A stretch of 64,000 nucleotides of DNA from Streptomyces lincolnensis (GTDB lineage: Bacteria > Actinomycetota > Actinomycetes > Streptomycetales > Streptomycetaceae), in NCBI RefSeq assembly GCF_001685355.1, contig NZ_CP016438.1, forward strand, positions 7,812,001-7,876,000, in the 5' to 3' direction. This document shows, one piece after another, positions 53,500-61,534 of this stretch. Positions within the stretch are counted from its first letter, which is position 1; every line of letters begins with the position of its first letter. A model generated the notes under the pieces. That model saw nothing but the letters and a program-made list of their open reading frames with translations. It was not told the origin of the DNA and made no database searches. A program made the position numbers and the translations under genes.

Positions 53500-54633
53500 A
53501 TGACCGGCAGCACGCCTGCGCCCTTCACCGCCGACGACTACCGGGCCCGTATGGAGCGCGCGGCGCGGACCGCCGCCGACGCGGGACTCGCCGGACTCCT
53601 GGTGGCACCGGGACCGGACCTGGTGTGGCTCACCGGCTACACGCCCACCGCGACCACCGAACGGCTCACCCTGCTGGTCCTCACCGCCGGCCAGGACCCC
53701 GACCCCGTCCTGGTCGTACCCACCCTGGAGGCCCCGGACGCCGCGAAGGCCACCGGCGCGCCCGCCCTCACCCTGCGCGACTGGACCGACGGCAAGGACC
53801 CCTACGCCGCCACCGCCGCCCTCCTCGACGGCGCGGGCCGCTTCGGCATCAGCGACAACACCTGGTCCATGCACCTGCTGGGCCTCCAGAAGACGCTGCC
53901 CGGCACCTCCTACGCCTCCCTCACCGAGGTCCTGCCGATGCTGCGCGCCGTCAAGGACGCCACCGAGCTGGAGCTGCTGGCGGCCGCGGGAGCGGCCGCG
54001 GACGCGACGTTCGAGGAGATCCGGAACGTCGCCTTCACCGGCCGCAGGGAGTCCGAGATCGCCGCGGAACTCGCCCGGCTGCTGCGCCGGCACGGCCACA
54101 CGACGGTCGACTTCACCATCGTCGCCTCAGGGCCGAACGGCGCAAACCCGCACCACGAGGTCGGCGACCGGGTCATCCAGCCCGGCGACATGGTCGTCCT
54201 GGACTTCGGCGGCCTCAAGGACGGCTACGGCTCCGACACCTCCCGCACGGTCCACGTCGGCGAGCCCACCGAGGAGGAGCGCCGGGTCCACGCCGTCGTA
54301 CGCGAGGCCCAGGAGGCCGGATTCCGTGCCGTCCGGCCCGGCGTGTCCTGCCAGGAGGTCGACCGGGCGGCCCGCGCGGTCATCGCGGATGCCGGGTACG
54401 GCGAGTACTTCATCCACCGCACCGGGCACGGCATCGGCGTCACCACCCACGAGCCGCCGTACATGGTCGAGGGCGAGGAGCGGCCCCTCGTGCCCGGCAT
54501 GTGCTTCTCCGTGGAGCCGGGGATCTATCTGCCCGGCCGTTTCGGGGTACGGATCGAGGACATCGTCACCGTCACCGAGGACGGCGGCCGCCGCCTCAAC
54601 GACACGTCCCGCGAGATGGTCATAGTGGACTGA
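53500..54633 (+). CDS. M24 family Xaa-Pro aminopeptidase
   Basis: A 377-residue cytoplasmic peptidase with a creatinase-type N-terminal domain (~1-140) and the M24 pita-bread domain. All five metal ligands are visible: Asp in VLDFGGLKDGYGSDTSRT (two), His in HRTGHGIGVTTHEPP, Glu in SVEPGIYLPG and Glu in VRIEDIVTV. It should remove N-terminal residues before proline. ATG 53500 follows AGGGAGG. It is followed by the APH-fold gene 42 bases later in the same direction. Confidence 0.93.
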   Translation: MTGSTPAPFTADDYRARMERAARTAADAGLAGLLVAPGPDLVWLTGYTPTATTERLTLLVLTAGQDPDPVLVVPTLEAPDAAKATGAPALTLRDWTDGKDPYAATAALLDGAGRFGISDNTWSMHLLGLQKTLPGTSYASLTEVLPMLRAVKDATELELLAAAGAAADATFEEIRNVAFTGRRESEIAAELARLLRRHGHTTVDFTIVASGPNGANPHHEVGDRVIQPGDMVVLDFGGLKDGYGSDTSRTVHVGEPTEEERRVHAVVREAQEAGFRAVRPGVSCQEVDRAARAVIADAGYGEYFIHRTGHGIGVTTHEPPYMVEGEERPLVPGMCFSVEPGIYLPGRFGVRIEDIVTVTEDGGRRLNDTSREMVIVD

Positions 54634-54675
54634 CCGCCCAGGAGCCCCCCTCCCCCTAGCGACTACGGCGCGACC

Positions 54676-55632
54676 ATGACCCAGGCACCGACACCCAGCG
54701 CGGACACCGTTCGCCGACTGGTCCGTTCCCTGCTCAAGGACGGCCCGGCCGGCGCGGCCTACGCCACCGGACCCGAGGTCCGGCCCGTCACCGAGGGCGG
54801 CGGGCACGCCACCTGGTGGGTCGGCACCCGCCATGTGCTGCGCCTCGCCCCCGACCACGAAGCCACCGTCCGGCAGCGCCGTGAGCTGCGTCTGCGCGAC
54901 CTGGTGCGACCGCATCTGCCGGTCGCGGTGCCGACCGGCGTCGCACACGGCGAATGGGCGCCCGGACTGGCCTACACGCTGGACACCAGGGTGCCCGGCG
55001 GCTCGGGGGAGGAGCACGACGTGTCCGCCGTCGGTGAGGCCGACCTCGCCGGGCTGCTCACGGGGCTGCGCGAGGTGCCGGTCCGGCAGGCCGAGGCGCT
55101 GGGGGTGCCGCGGACCGCTCCGCGCTCCCTGGAGGCGCTGCGCCGGGAGGCCGGGCGGGCCGCCGAACGCCTCGCCCCCGCCGACGAGTTCGACCCCCTG
55201 CGCCTGAAGCAGCTGGCGCAGTCCGCCGCCGTCCAGCTCGCCGCGCAGGCCGGTGGAGCGGTGCTCGTCCACCACGACCTCACGGGTGAGCGCCTCGTCG
55301 TCAGCGGTGACGGCCGGGTGCGGGGCGTCCTCGGCTGGAGCCACGCGGTCGTCGGTGATCCCGCCGAGGACATCGCCGGCCTCGCCGTCGCCGTCGGCTC
55401 CCCGGCCGCCGTCCGCGCCGCCACCCTCGCCGGCTACGGCGCCCGCCCCTGCCTGCGCGGCCTGTGGCTCGCCCGCTGCGACACCGTCATCCGCCTCGCC
55501 GCCCGCCTCGAAGGCCGCGACGACAGCCCCCTGCCCCTCCTGCGCACCCGGCTCCGACGCGCCTGGGAGGCGATCCTGCTGGAACGCGTCACGGAACTGC
55601 GGGACGAGGAGACGGACGACGCGGAGCTGTAG
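54676..55632 (+). CDS. Degenerate aminoglycoside phosphotransferase-fold protein
   Basis: A 318-residue APH-fold protein. The catalytic loop reads LVHHDLTGERLVV: Asp201 is kept but the metal-binding Asn is Arg206. The DFG-equivalent Asp is Gly220 in GVLGWSHAVVGDPAED, where active members have IDW. Loss of both metal ligands argues for a pseudokinase that may bind but not phosphorylate. ATG 54676. It follows the M24 peptidase gene and ends 47 bases before convergent treZ. Confidence 0.78.
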   Translation: MTQAPTPSADTVRRLVRSLLKDGPAGAAYATGPEVRPVTEGGGHATWWVGTRHVLRLAPDHEATVRQRRELRLRDLVRPHLPVAVPTGVAHGEWAPGLAYTLDTRVPGGSGEEHDVSAVGEADLAGLLTGLREVPVRQAEALGVPRTAPRSLEALRREAGRAAERLAPADEFDPLRLKQLAQSAAVQLAAQAGGAVLVHHDLTGERLVVSGDGRVRGVLGWSHAVVGDPAEDIAGLAVAVGSPAAVRAATLAGYGARPCLRGLWLARCDTVIRLAARLEGRDDSPLPLLRTRLRRAWEAILLERVTELRDEETDDAEL

Positions 55633-55679
55633 AGGGGCGAGTGCTGTAGAAGGGCTGGGGCTGTGGCGGCGCCGCCCGG

Positions 55680-57425
55680 TCACGTCTGGAGCAGCACCAC
55701 GGCCGACTCCCCGGGTACGTGCAGCACGCCGGCGGCGCCCGGCGCCTCGACGGGCTCCCAGGCGGCCAGGACGAGTGCCTCGCGCGGTCCCAGCGGGATC
55801 GTGGCCGTCTCCTTGGCGAGGTTCACGGCGACCCGGACGTCGCCGCGGCGGAAGGCGAGCCAGCGCTCGCGCTCGTCGTGGGCGACCTTGGTGTCGGCGA
55901 GGTCGGGGTCGGTGAGGTCCGCCTGCTCGCGGCGCAGGGCGAGGAGCCGGCGGTACCAGGCCAGCACGCGCGCGTGCGGTTCCCGTTCGGGCTCGGACCA
56001 GTCGAGGCAGGAACGCTCACGGGTCGCCGGGTCCTGCGGGTCGGGGATGTCCTCCTCGGCCCAGCCGTGCGCCGCGAACTCCCGACGCCTGCCGCGTCGT
56101 ACCGCCTCGGCGAGCTCGGGATCGGTGTGGTCGGTGAAGAACTGCCAGGGCGTGCCCGCCGCCCACTCCTCGCCCATGAACAGCATCGGGGTGAACGGCG
56201 CGGTCAGCATCAGCGTCGCCGCGCAGGCCAGCAGCCCGGGGGAGAGGGTGGCCGACAGACGATCGCCCTGGGCGCGGTTGCCGATCTGGTCGTGGGTCTG
56301 CGTGTAGCCGAGGAGCCGGTGCCCCGCCACCCGCGACCGGTCCAGCGGCCGCCCGTGGGAGCGCCCCCGGAAGCTGGAGTACGTCCCGTCGTGGAAGTAG
56401 CCGCCGGAGAGCGTCTTGGCGAGCGCCGCGAACGGGGCGCGCGCGAAGTCGGCGTAGTAGCCCTGGGATTCCCCGGTCAGGGCCGTGTGCAGGGTGTGGT
56501 GGAAGTCGTCGTTCCACTGCGCGTGCAGGCCGAGACCGCCCTCCGCGCGCGAGGTGATCAGCCGCGGGTCGTTCAGGTCGGACTCGGCGACCAGGAACAG
56601 CGGCCTGCCCTGGTCGGCGGCGAGGGCGTCCACCGCCGTGGACAGCTCCTCCAGGAAGTGGCACGCGCGCGTGTCCGCCAGCGCGTGCACCGCGTCCAGG
56701 CGCAGCCCGTCGATCCGGTAGTCCCTCAGCCAGGCCAGCGCGCTGCCCAGCAGGAACGCGCGCACCTCGTCCGAGCCCGGCGCGTCCAGGTTCACCGCGG
56801 AGCCCCACGGCGTGTGGTGCGTGTCCGTGAAGTACGGCCCGAACCGCGGCAGGTAGTTCCCCGAGGGACCCAGGTGGTTGTGCACCACGTCCAGGACCAC
56901 ACCGAGCCCCAGCTCATGGGCGCGGTCGACGAAGCGTTTCAGTGCCTCAGGGCCGCCGTAGGGCTCGTGCACCGCCCACAGCGAGACGCCCTCGTACCCC
57001 CAGCCGTGCTTCCCGGGGAAGGGGCACAGCGGCATCAACTCGACGTGGGTGACGCCCAGTTCGGCCAGGTGCCCGAGCCGTTCGGCGGCCGCGTCCAGGG
57101 TGCCCTCGCGCGTGTACGTGCCCACGTGCAGCTCGTACAGCACCGCGCCGGGCAGCGGACGGCCGGCCCAGGGCGTACGCCATGCGTACCGGTCGTGCTC
57201 GACGACCGCGCTCAGTCCGTCCGGGCCGTCCGGCTGACGGCGCGAGCGCGGATCGGGCAGTACGGGGCCGTCGTCCAGCGCGAAGCCGTACCGCGAGCCG
57301 TCGTGCGCCTCCGCCTCGCCCCTCCACCATCCCGCGCGCTCCGGATCGCGCTCCAACGCGCGCGTGACGCCGTCGCACTGGAGCGTCACACGGTCTGACT
57401 GCGGTGCCCACACCTCGAACTGCAC
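55680..57425 (-). CDS. treZ: Malto-oligosyltrehalose trehalohydrolase
   Basis: A 581-residue GH13 enzyme that releases trehalose from maltooligosyltrehalose. It has an N-terminal CBM48-like domain (~1-90) and a TIM barrel with GLRLDAVHAL (nucleophile Asp), FLVAESDLND (acid Glu) and TQTHDQIGNRA (third Asp). LMPLCPFPGKHGWGYEGVSL is TreZ-type. The start is ATG 57423-57425. The partner enzyme treY lies 4 kb away on the same strand. Four other genes sit between, although treY and treZ are commonly adjacent. Confidence 0.95.
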   Translation of the reverse strand: MQFEVWAPQSDRVTLQCDGVTRALERDPERAGWWRGEAEAHDGSRYGFALDDGPVLPDPRSRRQPDGPDGLSAVVEHDRYAWRTPWAGRPLPGAVLYELHVGTYTREGTLDAAAERLGHLAELGVTHVELMPLCPFPGKHGWGYEGVSLWAVHEPYGGPEALKRFVDRAHELGLGVVLDVVHNHLGPSGNYLPRFGPYFTDTHHTPWGSAVNLDAPGSDEVRAFLLGSALAWLRDYRIDGLRLDAVHALADTRACHFLEELSTAVDALAADQGRPLFLVAESDLNDPRLITSRAEGGLGLHAQWNDDFHHTLHTALTGESQGYYADFARAPFAALAKTLSGGYFHDGTYSSFRGRSHGRPLDRSRVAGHRLLGYTQTHDQIGNRAQGDRLSATLSPGLLACAATLMLTAPFTPMLFMGEEWAAGTPWQFFTDHTDPELAEAVRRGRRREFAAHGWAEEDIPDPQDPATRERSCLDWSEPEREPHARVLAWYRRLLALRREQADLTDPDLADTKVAHDERERWLAFRRGDVRVAVNLAKETATIPLGPREALVLAAWEPVEAPGAAGVLHVPGESAVVLLQT

Positions 57426-57598
57426 GGACGGTTCCCCTTCGTCTGCTCACCGTGATGTAGCCCGTCCATGGTGCTTCAAACGCGATCAATACGCGCTCGA
57501 ATCCGACCCTTTGCGTCAGGTGTCGTCGGGCACGCGCACGTGGCGGGCGTTCCTGTGTTTTCTGGACACCCGGCGTTCACTGCCCGACAATCACGAAC

Positions 57599-58150
57599 GT
57601 GACGTCGTCCTTCGAGTTCAACACGTACCCCGCGCGGCTGTCCGACGCGGAGCGCGACAAGGCGCTGAAGGTGCTCCGCGACGGCGTCGCCATGGGCCGA
57701 CTGTCGCACGACACGTTCGTCCGGCGGATGGAACTGGCCCTGTCCGCCCGGCGGTCCGACGAACTCGTCGCGCTCACCGCCGACCTGCCCACCGAGAGCC
57801 GCCTGTCGCGCCTGGTGTTCGGCACCGTCGAGGCGGTCTCCGGTTTCACCGTACGGCTGCGCAGGGCCTGGCAGGCCGAGCGGCTGCCCAAGCTGCTGCT
57901 GCCCCACCCCGGCGGCGGCCACCCGCTGCGCATCGGCCGCGACCCCGCCAACGGTCTGCGCCTGACCCACGAGACGGTCTCCCGGGTGCACGCCGAACTC
58001 AGCCGCCAGGGCGGCATGTGGGTGCTGCGGGACCTCGGTTCCACCAACGGCACGACGGTGAACGGCCGTCGGGTCATCGGTGCCGCCGTGGTCCGCGAGG
58101 GTGATCAGGTCGGGTTCGGGCGGATGTGGTTCCGGCTCGCGTCCGACTGA
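57599..58150 (+). CDS. DUF1707-FHA domain protein
   Basis: A 183-residue protein with an N-terminal DUF1707 module (residues ~9-62, ARLSDAERDKALKVLRDGVA then GRLSHDTFVRRMELALSAR) and a C-terminal FHA domain (~107-175: LRIGRDPANGLRLTHETVSRVHAE and LGSTNGTTVNG). FHA binds phosphothreonine, so the protein is probably a target or adaptor in Ser/Thr kinase signalling. GTG 57599 was chosen from the DUF1707 start; a ribosome-binding site is not obvious. It is divergent from treZ. Confidence 0.88.
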   Translation: MTSSFEFNTYPARLSDAERDKALKVLRDGVAMGRLSHDTFVRRMELALSARRSDELVALTADLPTESRLSRLVFGTVEAVSGFTVRLRRAWQAERLPKLLLPHPGGGHPLRIGRDPANGLRLTHETVSRVHAELSRQGGMWVLRDLGSTNGTTVNGRRVIGAAVVREGDQVGFGRMWFRLASD

Positions 58151-58287
58151 GTCGAGCACAGCCCTGGCCTGGGCTTCACCTGCTGTGATGGGTCAAATCC
58201 CTTTGCTCTTCGTGGTGTTGACGTACCCGACAAGTCGTGACTGACTGTGCGTACACCATGTACACCAGGTGAACCGACGGCACCACA

Positions 58288-59652
58288 TTGTGGAGGTGTG
58301 CCCTGCCGCCCCTCCTCCGCTACCCGACCGTCGACGAACTCGGCGCCAGGGCGGCCGCCCTGGTCGCCCGCCACCCCGGGAACGCCCGACTGCGCCGGGC
58401 TGGCCTGTCCCGCGCGGGCACGCCCCTGTGGCTGCTCTGCGTCGGTCACGGCAGCCGGCAGGCCCTCGTCGTCGCCGGCCCGCACGCCAACGAACCCGTG
58501 GGCGGCGCCACCGCCCTGCGGCTGGCCGAGCGGGCCCTGGCCGACCCCCGGCTCACCGAGGGCGCCGACGTCACCTGGAACCTGCTGCTCTGCCTCGACC
58601 CCGACGGCCTGCGCCGCAACGAGGGCTGGCTGCGCGGCCCCTATACCCTCGACCGCTACTTCCGGAACTTCTTCCGGCCCGGCTTCCTGGAACAGCCCGA
58701 ATGGCTGCCCGACGGCGCGGCGGCGGCCGCCCTGCCGGAGACCCGCGCCCTGCTCGACCTCCACGACGAACTGCGGCCCGTCTTCCAGTGCTCCCTGCAC
58801 GGCGTCGACGTCGGCGGCGGCTTCGTCGAACTCACCCGCGACCTGCCCGGCCTCGCCCGGCGCGTCGCGCGCATCGCGGCCGGCCTCGGCATCCCCCGCG
58901 AACTCGGCCCCTACGACACCCTGTACTGGCCCAACCTGGGCCCGGCCGTCTACCGCATCCCGCCGCCGAGCCGGGGCGACCTGGCCGCGGCCATAACGGA
59001 GGCCGCCGTGGAGTCCACCTGGTACCACCCCCATCGGTACGGCACCGTGACGGCCGTCGTCGAGGCGCCCATGTGGGGCGTGGCGGCGGTGGAGGACGAC
59101 AGCCCGCCCGTGGACGGCTCCGGGATCCTGCGGACCGTGAGCCACGGGCTGCGCGGCGACGCCCGCCTGCTGGAGGTGCTCCTCGCGCGGATCCGGCCGT
59201 ACGTCTCGGCCGTCCCGGACGCGGCCCGGCTGCTCGCCCCGGTCGAGGACTATTTACTGGTCTGCCCCGGCCTCGCCGACACCTGGGACCCCGACGTCCC
59301 CGACGGCGCCCGCCCGCTGCCGCTGCTCAGCACCGGCCACCTCGCCGCCCTGCGCATCGCCGGACGCAGGCTGGCCCTGCGCACGGCGGGGCTCCTGCAC
59401 CAGCTCGTGACCCGCGCCGGCATCGACCCGGCCGGTGCGCTGCCCGAGCTGGACCGGCTGATCGACGAGTGGTGCGCCGACTACCGCGACGGCTGCGGGG
59501 CGCGCTGGATCCCGGTCGCCCGCCAGGTGGAGTACCAGTCCCGGGTGGTGCTCGCCGCGTTCGACCTCGCCGCACGGCGCGCGTCCGCTCCCTCCCGTTC
59601 GGGTGAGTCGGGCTGGGGTACCGAAGCCGCCGTGCCGATGCATCGGGAATGA
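58288..59652 (+). CDS. M14-type zinc carboxypeptidase, copy 1, with a TTA codon
   Basis: A 454-residue cytoplasmic M14-family protein. Zinc ligands are His66 and Glu69 in AGPHANEP and His171 in CSLHGVDVGG; the catalytic Glu is in AVVEAPMWG (Glu259). A Leu at codon 323 (59254-59256) is TTA, so expression may depend on bldA. The start is uncertain: TTG 58288 opens the frame, but a perfect GGAGG (58292-58296) lies just after it and six bases before an in-frame CTG at 58303. It is homologous to the convergent gene at 60102. The stop overlaps the SSI-type gene (ATGA). The substrate is unknown. Confidence 0.82.
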   Translation: MWRCALPPLLRYPTVDELGARAAALVARHPGNARLRRAGLSRAGTPLWLLCVGHGSRQALVVAGPHANEPVGGATALRLAERALADPRLTEGADVTWNLLLCLDPDGLRRNEGWLRGPYTLDRYFRNFFRPGFLEQPEWLPDGAAAAALPETRALLDLHDELRPVFQCSLHGVDVGGGFVELTRDLPGLARRVARIAAGLGIPRELGPYDTLYWPNLGPAVYRIPPPSRGDLAAAITEAAVESTWYHPHRYGTVTAVVEAPMWGVAAVEDDSPPVDGSGILRTVSHGLRGDARLLEVLLARIRPYVSAVPDAARLLAPVEDYLLVCPGLADTWDPDVPDGARPLPLLSTGHLAALRIAGRRLALRTAGLLHQLVTRAGIDPAGALPELDRLIDEWCADYRDGCGARWIPVARQVEYQSRVVLAAFDLAARRASAPSRSGESGWGTEAAVPMHRE

Positions 59653-60080
59653 CCCACACCACGTACACCACCACGGCGAAAGCCGTCCGCGGCGGGCTCC
59701 TGGGCGCGGCCGCCGTCCTCCTCCTCGCCGGCGCCGCCCCGGCGCGGGCGATCCCGCAGGAGACCGCCCGCGGCGACTGGCTCTTCGTCACCGTCACCAC
59801 GGGCGACGCCCGCTCCAGCGACACACGCGGCACCCTGCTGCTGTGCGACCCGCCCCAGGGCCACGGCCACGCCGCCGAGGCCTGTGCCCAGCTGACGGCG
59901 GCCCGCGGCGACATCCGCGCCATCGCGCCCCGGGACGTCCTGTGCCCGATGGTCCACGCACCGGTGACCGCCCGCGCGCGCGGACAGTGGAACGGACGGT
60001 CCGTCGACTACGCGGAGACCTTCACCAACACGTGTGTCATGGGTGCGCGGACCGGCGCCGTCTTCGCCCTCGACGGCTGA
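59649..60080 (+). CDS. Secreted subtilisin inhibitor-like protein (SSI family)
   Basis: A 143-residue protein with a signal peptide cleaved near ARA-IPQE. The mature part has the four SSI cysteines (LLCDPP, EACAQL, VLCPMV, TNTCVM), which form two disulfides in this family. The reactive loop reads CPM-VHAPV; the P1 residue would be Met, as in SSI itself, which favours subtilisin-type proteases. The ATG overlaps the stop of the M14 gene (ATGA) without a good own ribosome-binding site, so translation is coupled to a TTA-containing gene. Confidence 0.92.
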   Translation: MTHTTYTTTAKAVRGGLLGAAAVLLLAGAAPARAIPQETARGDWLFVTVTTGDARSSDTRGTLLLCDPPQGHGHAAEACAQLTAARGDIRAIAPRDVLCPMVHAPVTARARGQWNGRSVDYAETFTNTCVMGARTGAVFALDG

Positions 60081-60101
60081 CCTCTCGCCCGCCACGGCTC
60101 T

Positions 60102-61418
60102 CTACGCCCGGTTCCGGGCGTACAGAGCCGTCGCGACCACTGTGCGGGCCTGGTGCACGACCTGGTGCTCCAAGGGCACCCAACGGGCCTTGAAGCGGTC
60201 CGCGAAGGCGTCGCTCCAGGTCGCGACGAGGCGTTCGAGACCTGGGGCCGCCCGGTCGTCGGTCGCCCGCAGCACCCGCAGCAGCATGGCCGCGGCCCGC
60301 AGCGGCAGCCGACGGGCGAAGGCGTCGACACTGCCGATGTAGGCCTTGGAGTTGTCGGCGGGCGGGGTGTGGATCCAGTCCGCGGCCAGCCCCGGCACCA
60401 GCTCCATCCCCCAGGTCGCGGCCCGCAGCAGCGGATCGTCGAGGCCCTGGAGCCGCGGCAGCGCCTCCGCGAGCACCCGCTGCACCTCCCGTGTGTCCCG
60501 CAGCAGCCGGCCCGCGAGCCGGCTCATCGCCGCGGCCGGCGCCGGGTGCGGGGCCGGATCGTCCACCAGGTCGCCGGCCCACATCGGCACCTCGACGATC
60601 GCGGTCAGCCCGCCGTACCGATGGATGTGGTGCCAGGTACTGTGCCGGGCGTCGTCCGGCATGCTCGGGTAGGCGGCGCCCGCGCCCGGCGCGGGCATCA
60701 CATGCACGCCCGGCCCCGAGGCGGGCCAGCCCGCGGCGTCCGAGGCGCCGGCCTCCACCGGGATGTTCAGCTCCGCCGCGGACTTGGCGAACGGCTCCGC
60801 GAGACCCGGGACGTCCTTCGTCAACTGCACCCAGGTGCCGCCCAGATCGGTGCCGTGCAGCGTCACCTGGAGATAGGGCCGCAGCTCGTCCATGACCCGC
60901 TTCAGCGTGAGAGTCTCGGGCGGCAGCCGGTCGGGCGGGAGCAGGGACGGCGACCACTCCGGCTGCTCCGGACCCGCGGGACGGAAGAAGCCGAGGTGGT
61001 ACTCGAACAGGCTGCGCGGCGCCGGGGTGACGTGCAGACTCGCCCCGTCCGGATCGGCGCACAGCAGGAAGTGCCAGGACGTGTCCGACCGCAACCGCCC
61101 CTCGCACAGCACGCGTCGGGCCACCGCGAGGGCCGTGAGGCCGCCGGTCGGCTCGTTGGAGTGGGCGCCCGCGACCACCAGGACGGCCCGCCGGGCCCGG
61201 CCTATGGACAGCAGATGCAGAGGCCGTCCGGCCCGCGACTCGCCCACCTGGCGCAAGCTGCACACACCAGGCCGATACGCGGCCAACGCTCCTGCGGTCG
61301 CGGTCAGTTCGGTCACCGTGGGGTAGCGCAGCTCCGGCAGGAGACTCACCCCCGACACATCCGCCCGGCTTCGCATCCGCAGTACCCCACGGCCTGGTTT
61401 ACGTGTCAAGGACCTCAT
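60102..61418 (-). CDS. M14-type zinc carboxypeptidase, copy 2
   Basis: A 438-residue paralogue of the gene at 58288: zinc ligands His86 and Glu89 (AGAHSNEP), His188 (TLHGTDLGG) and catalytic Glu276 (AIVEVPMWA). The shared motif RYPTVTEL/RYPTVDEL opens both proteins. I chose ATG 61416-61418 with GGAG upstream; an ATG at 61376 is an alternative. It has no signal peptide and no TTA codon. It converges on the SSI-type gene (21-base gap) and lies 117 bases downstream of treY in the same direction. Confidence 0.85.
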   Translation of the reverse strand: MRSLTRKPGRGVLRMRSRADVSGVSLLPELRYPTVTELTATAGALAAYRPGVCSLRQVGESRAGRPLHLLSIGRARRAVLVVAGAHSNEPTGGLTALAVARRVLCEGRLRSDTSWHFLLCADPDGASLHVTPAPRSLFEYHLGFFRPAGPEQPEWSPSLLPPDRLPPETLTLKRVMDELRPYLQVTLHGTDLGGTWVQLTKDVPGLAEPFAKSAAELNIPVEAGASDAAGWPASGPGVHVMPAPGAGAAYPSMPDDARHSTWHHIHRYGGLTAIVEVPMWAGDLVDDPAPHPAPAAAMSRLAGRLLRDTREVQRVLAEALPRLQGLDDPLLRAATWGMELVPGLAADWIHTPPADNSKAYIGSVDAFARRLPLRAAAMLLRVLRATDDRAAPGLERLVATWSDAFADRFKARWVPLEHQVVHQARTVVATALYARNRA

Positions 61419-61534
61419 GGGGGAGGCTCCAGGGGGCGCCAAGATGCATTTCCCGGCAGCAGGTAGAACCGTTGGTGTTGGCGGGTACGAGCAGCCGGAA
61501 CGCGCGCGAGCGTGAGCCGTCACGACGGACGGGG

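Noticed and set aside
60037..61263. Alternative 408-codon frame overlapping the second M14 gene
   Set aside because: Out of frame with the zinc motifs; Arg/Gly-rich shadow.
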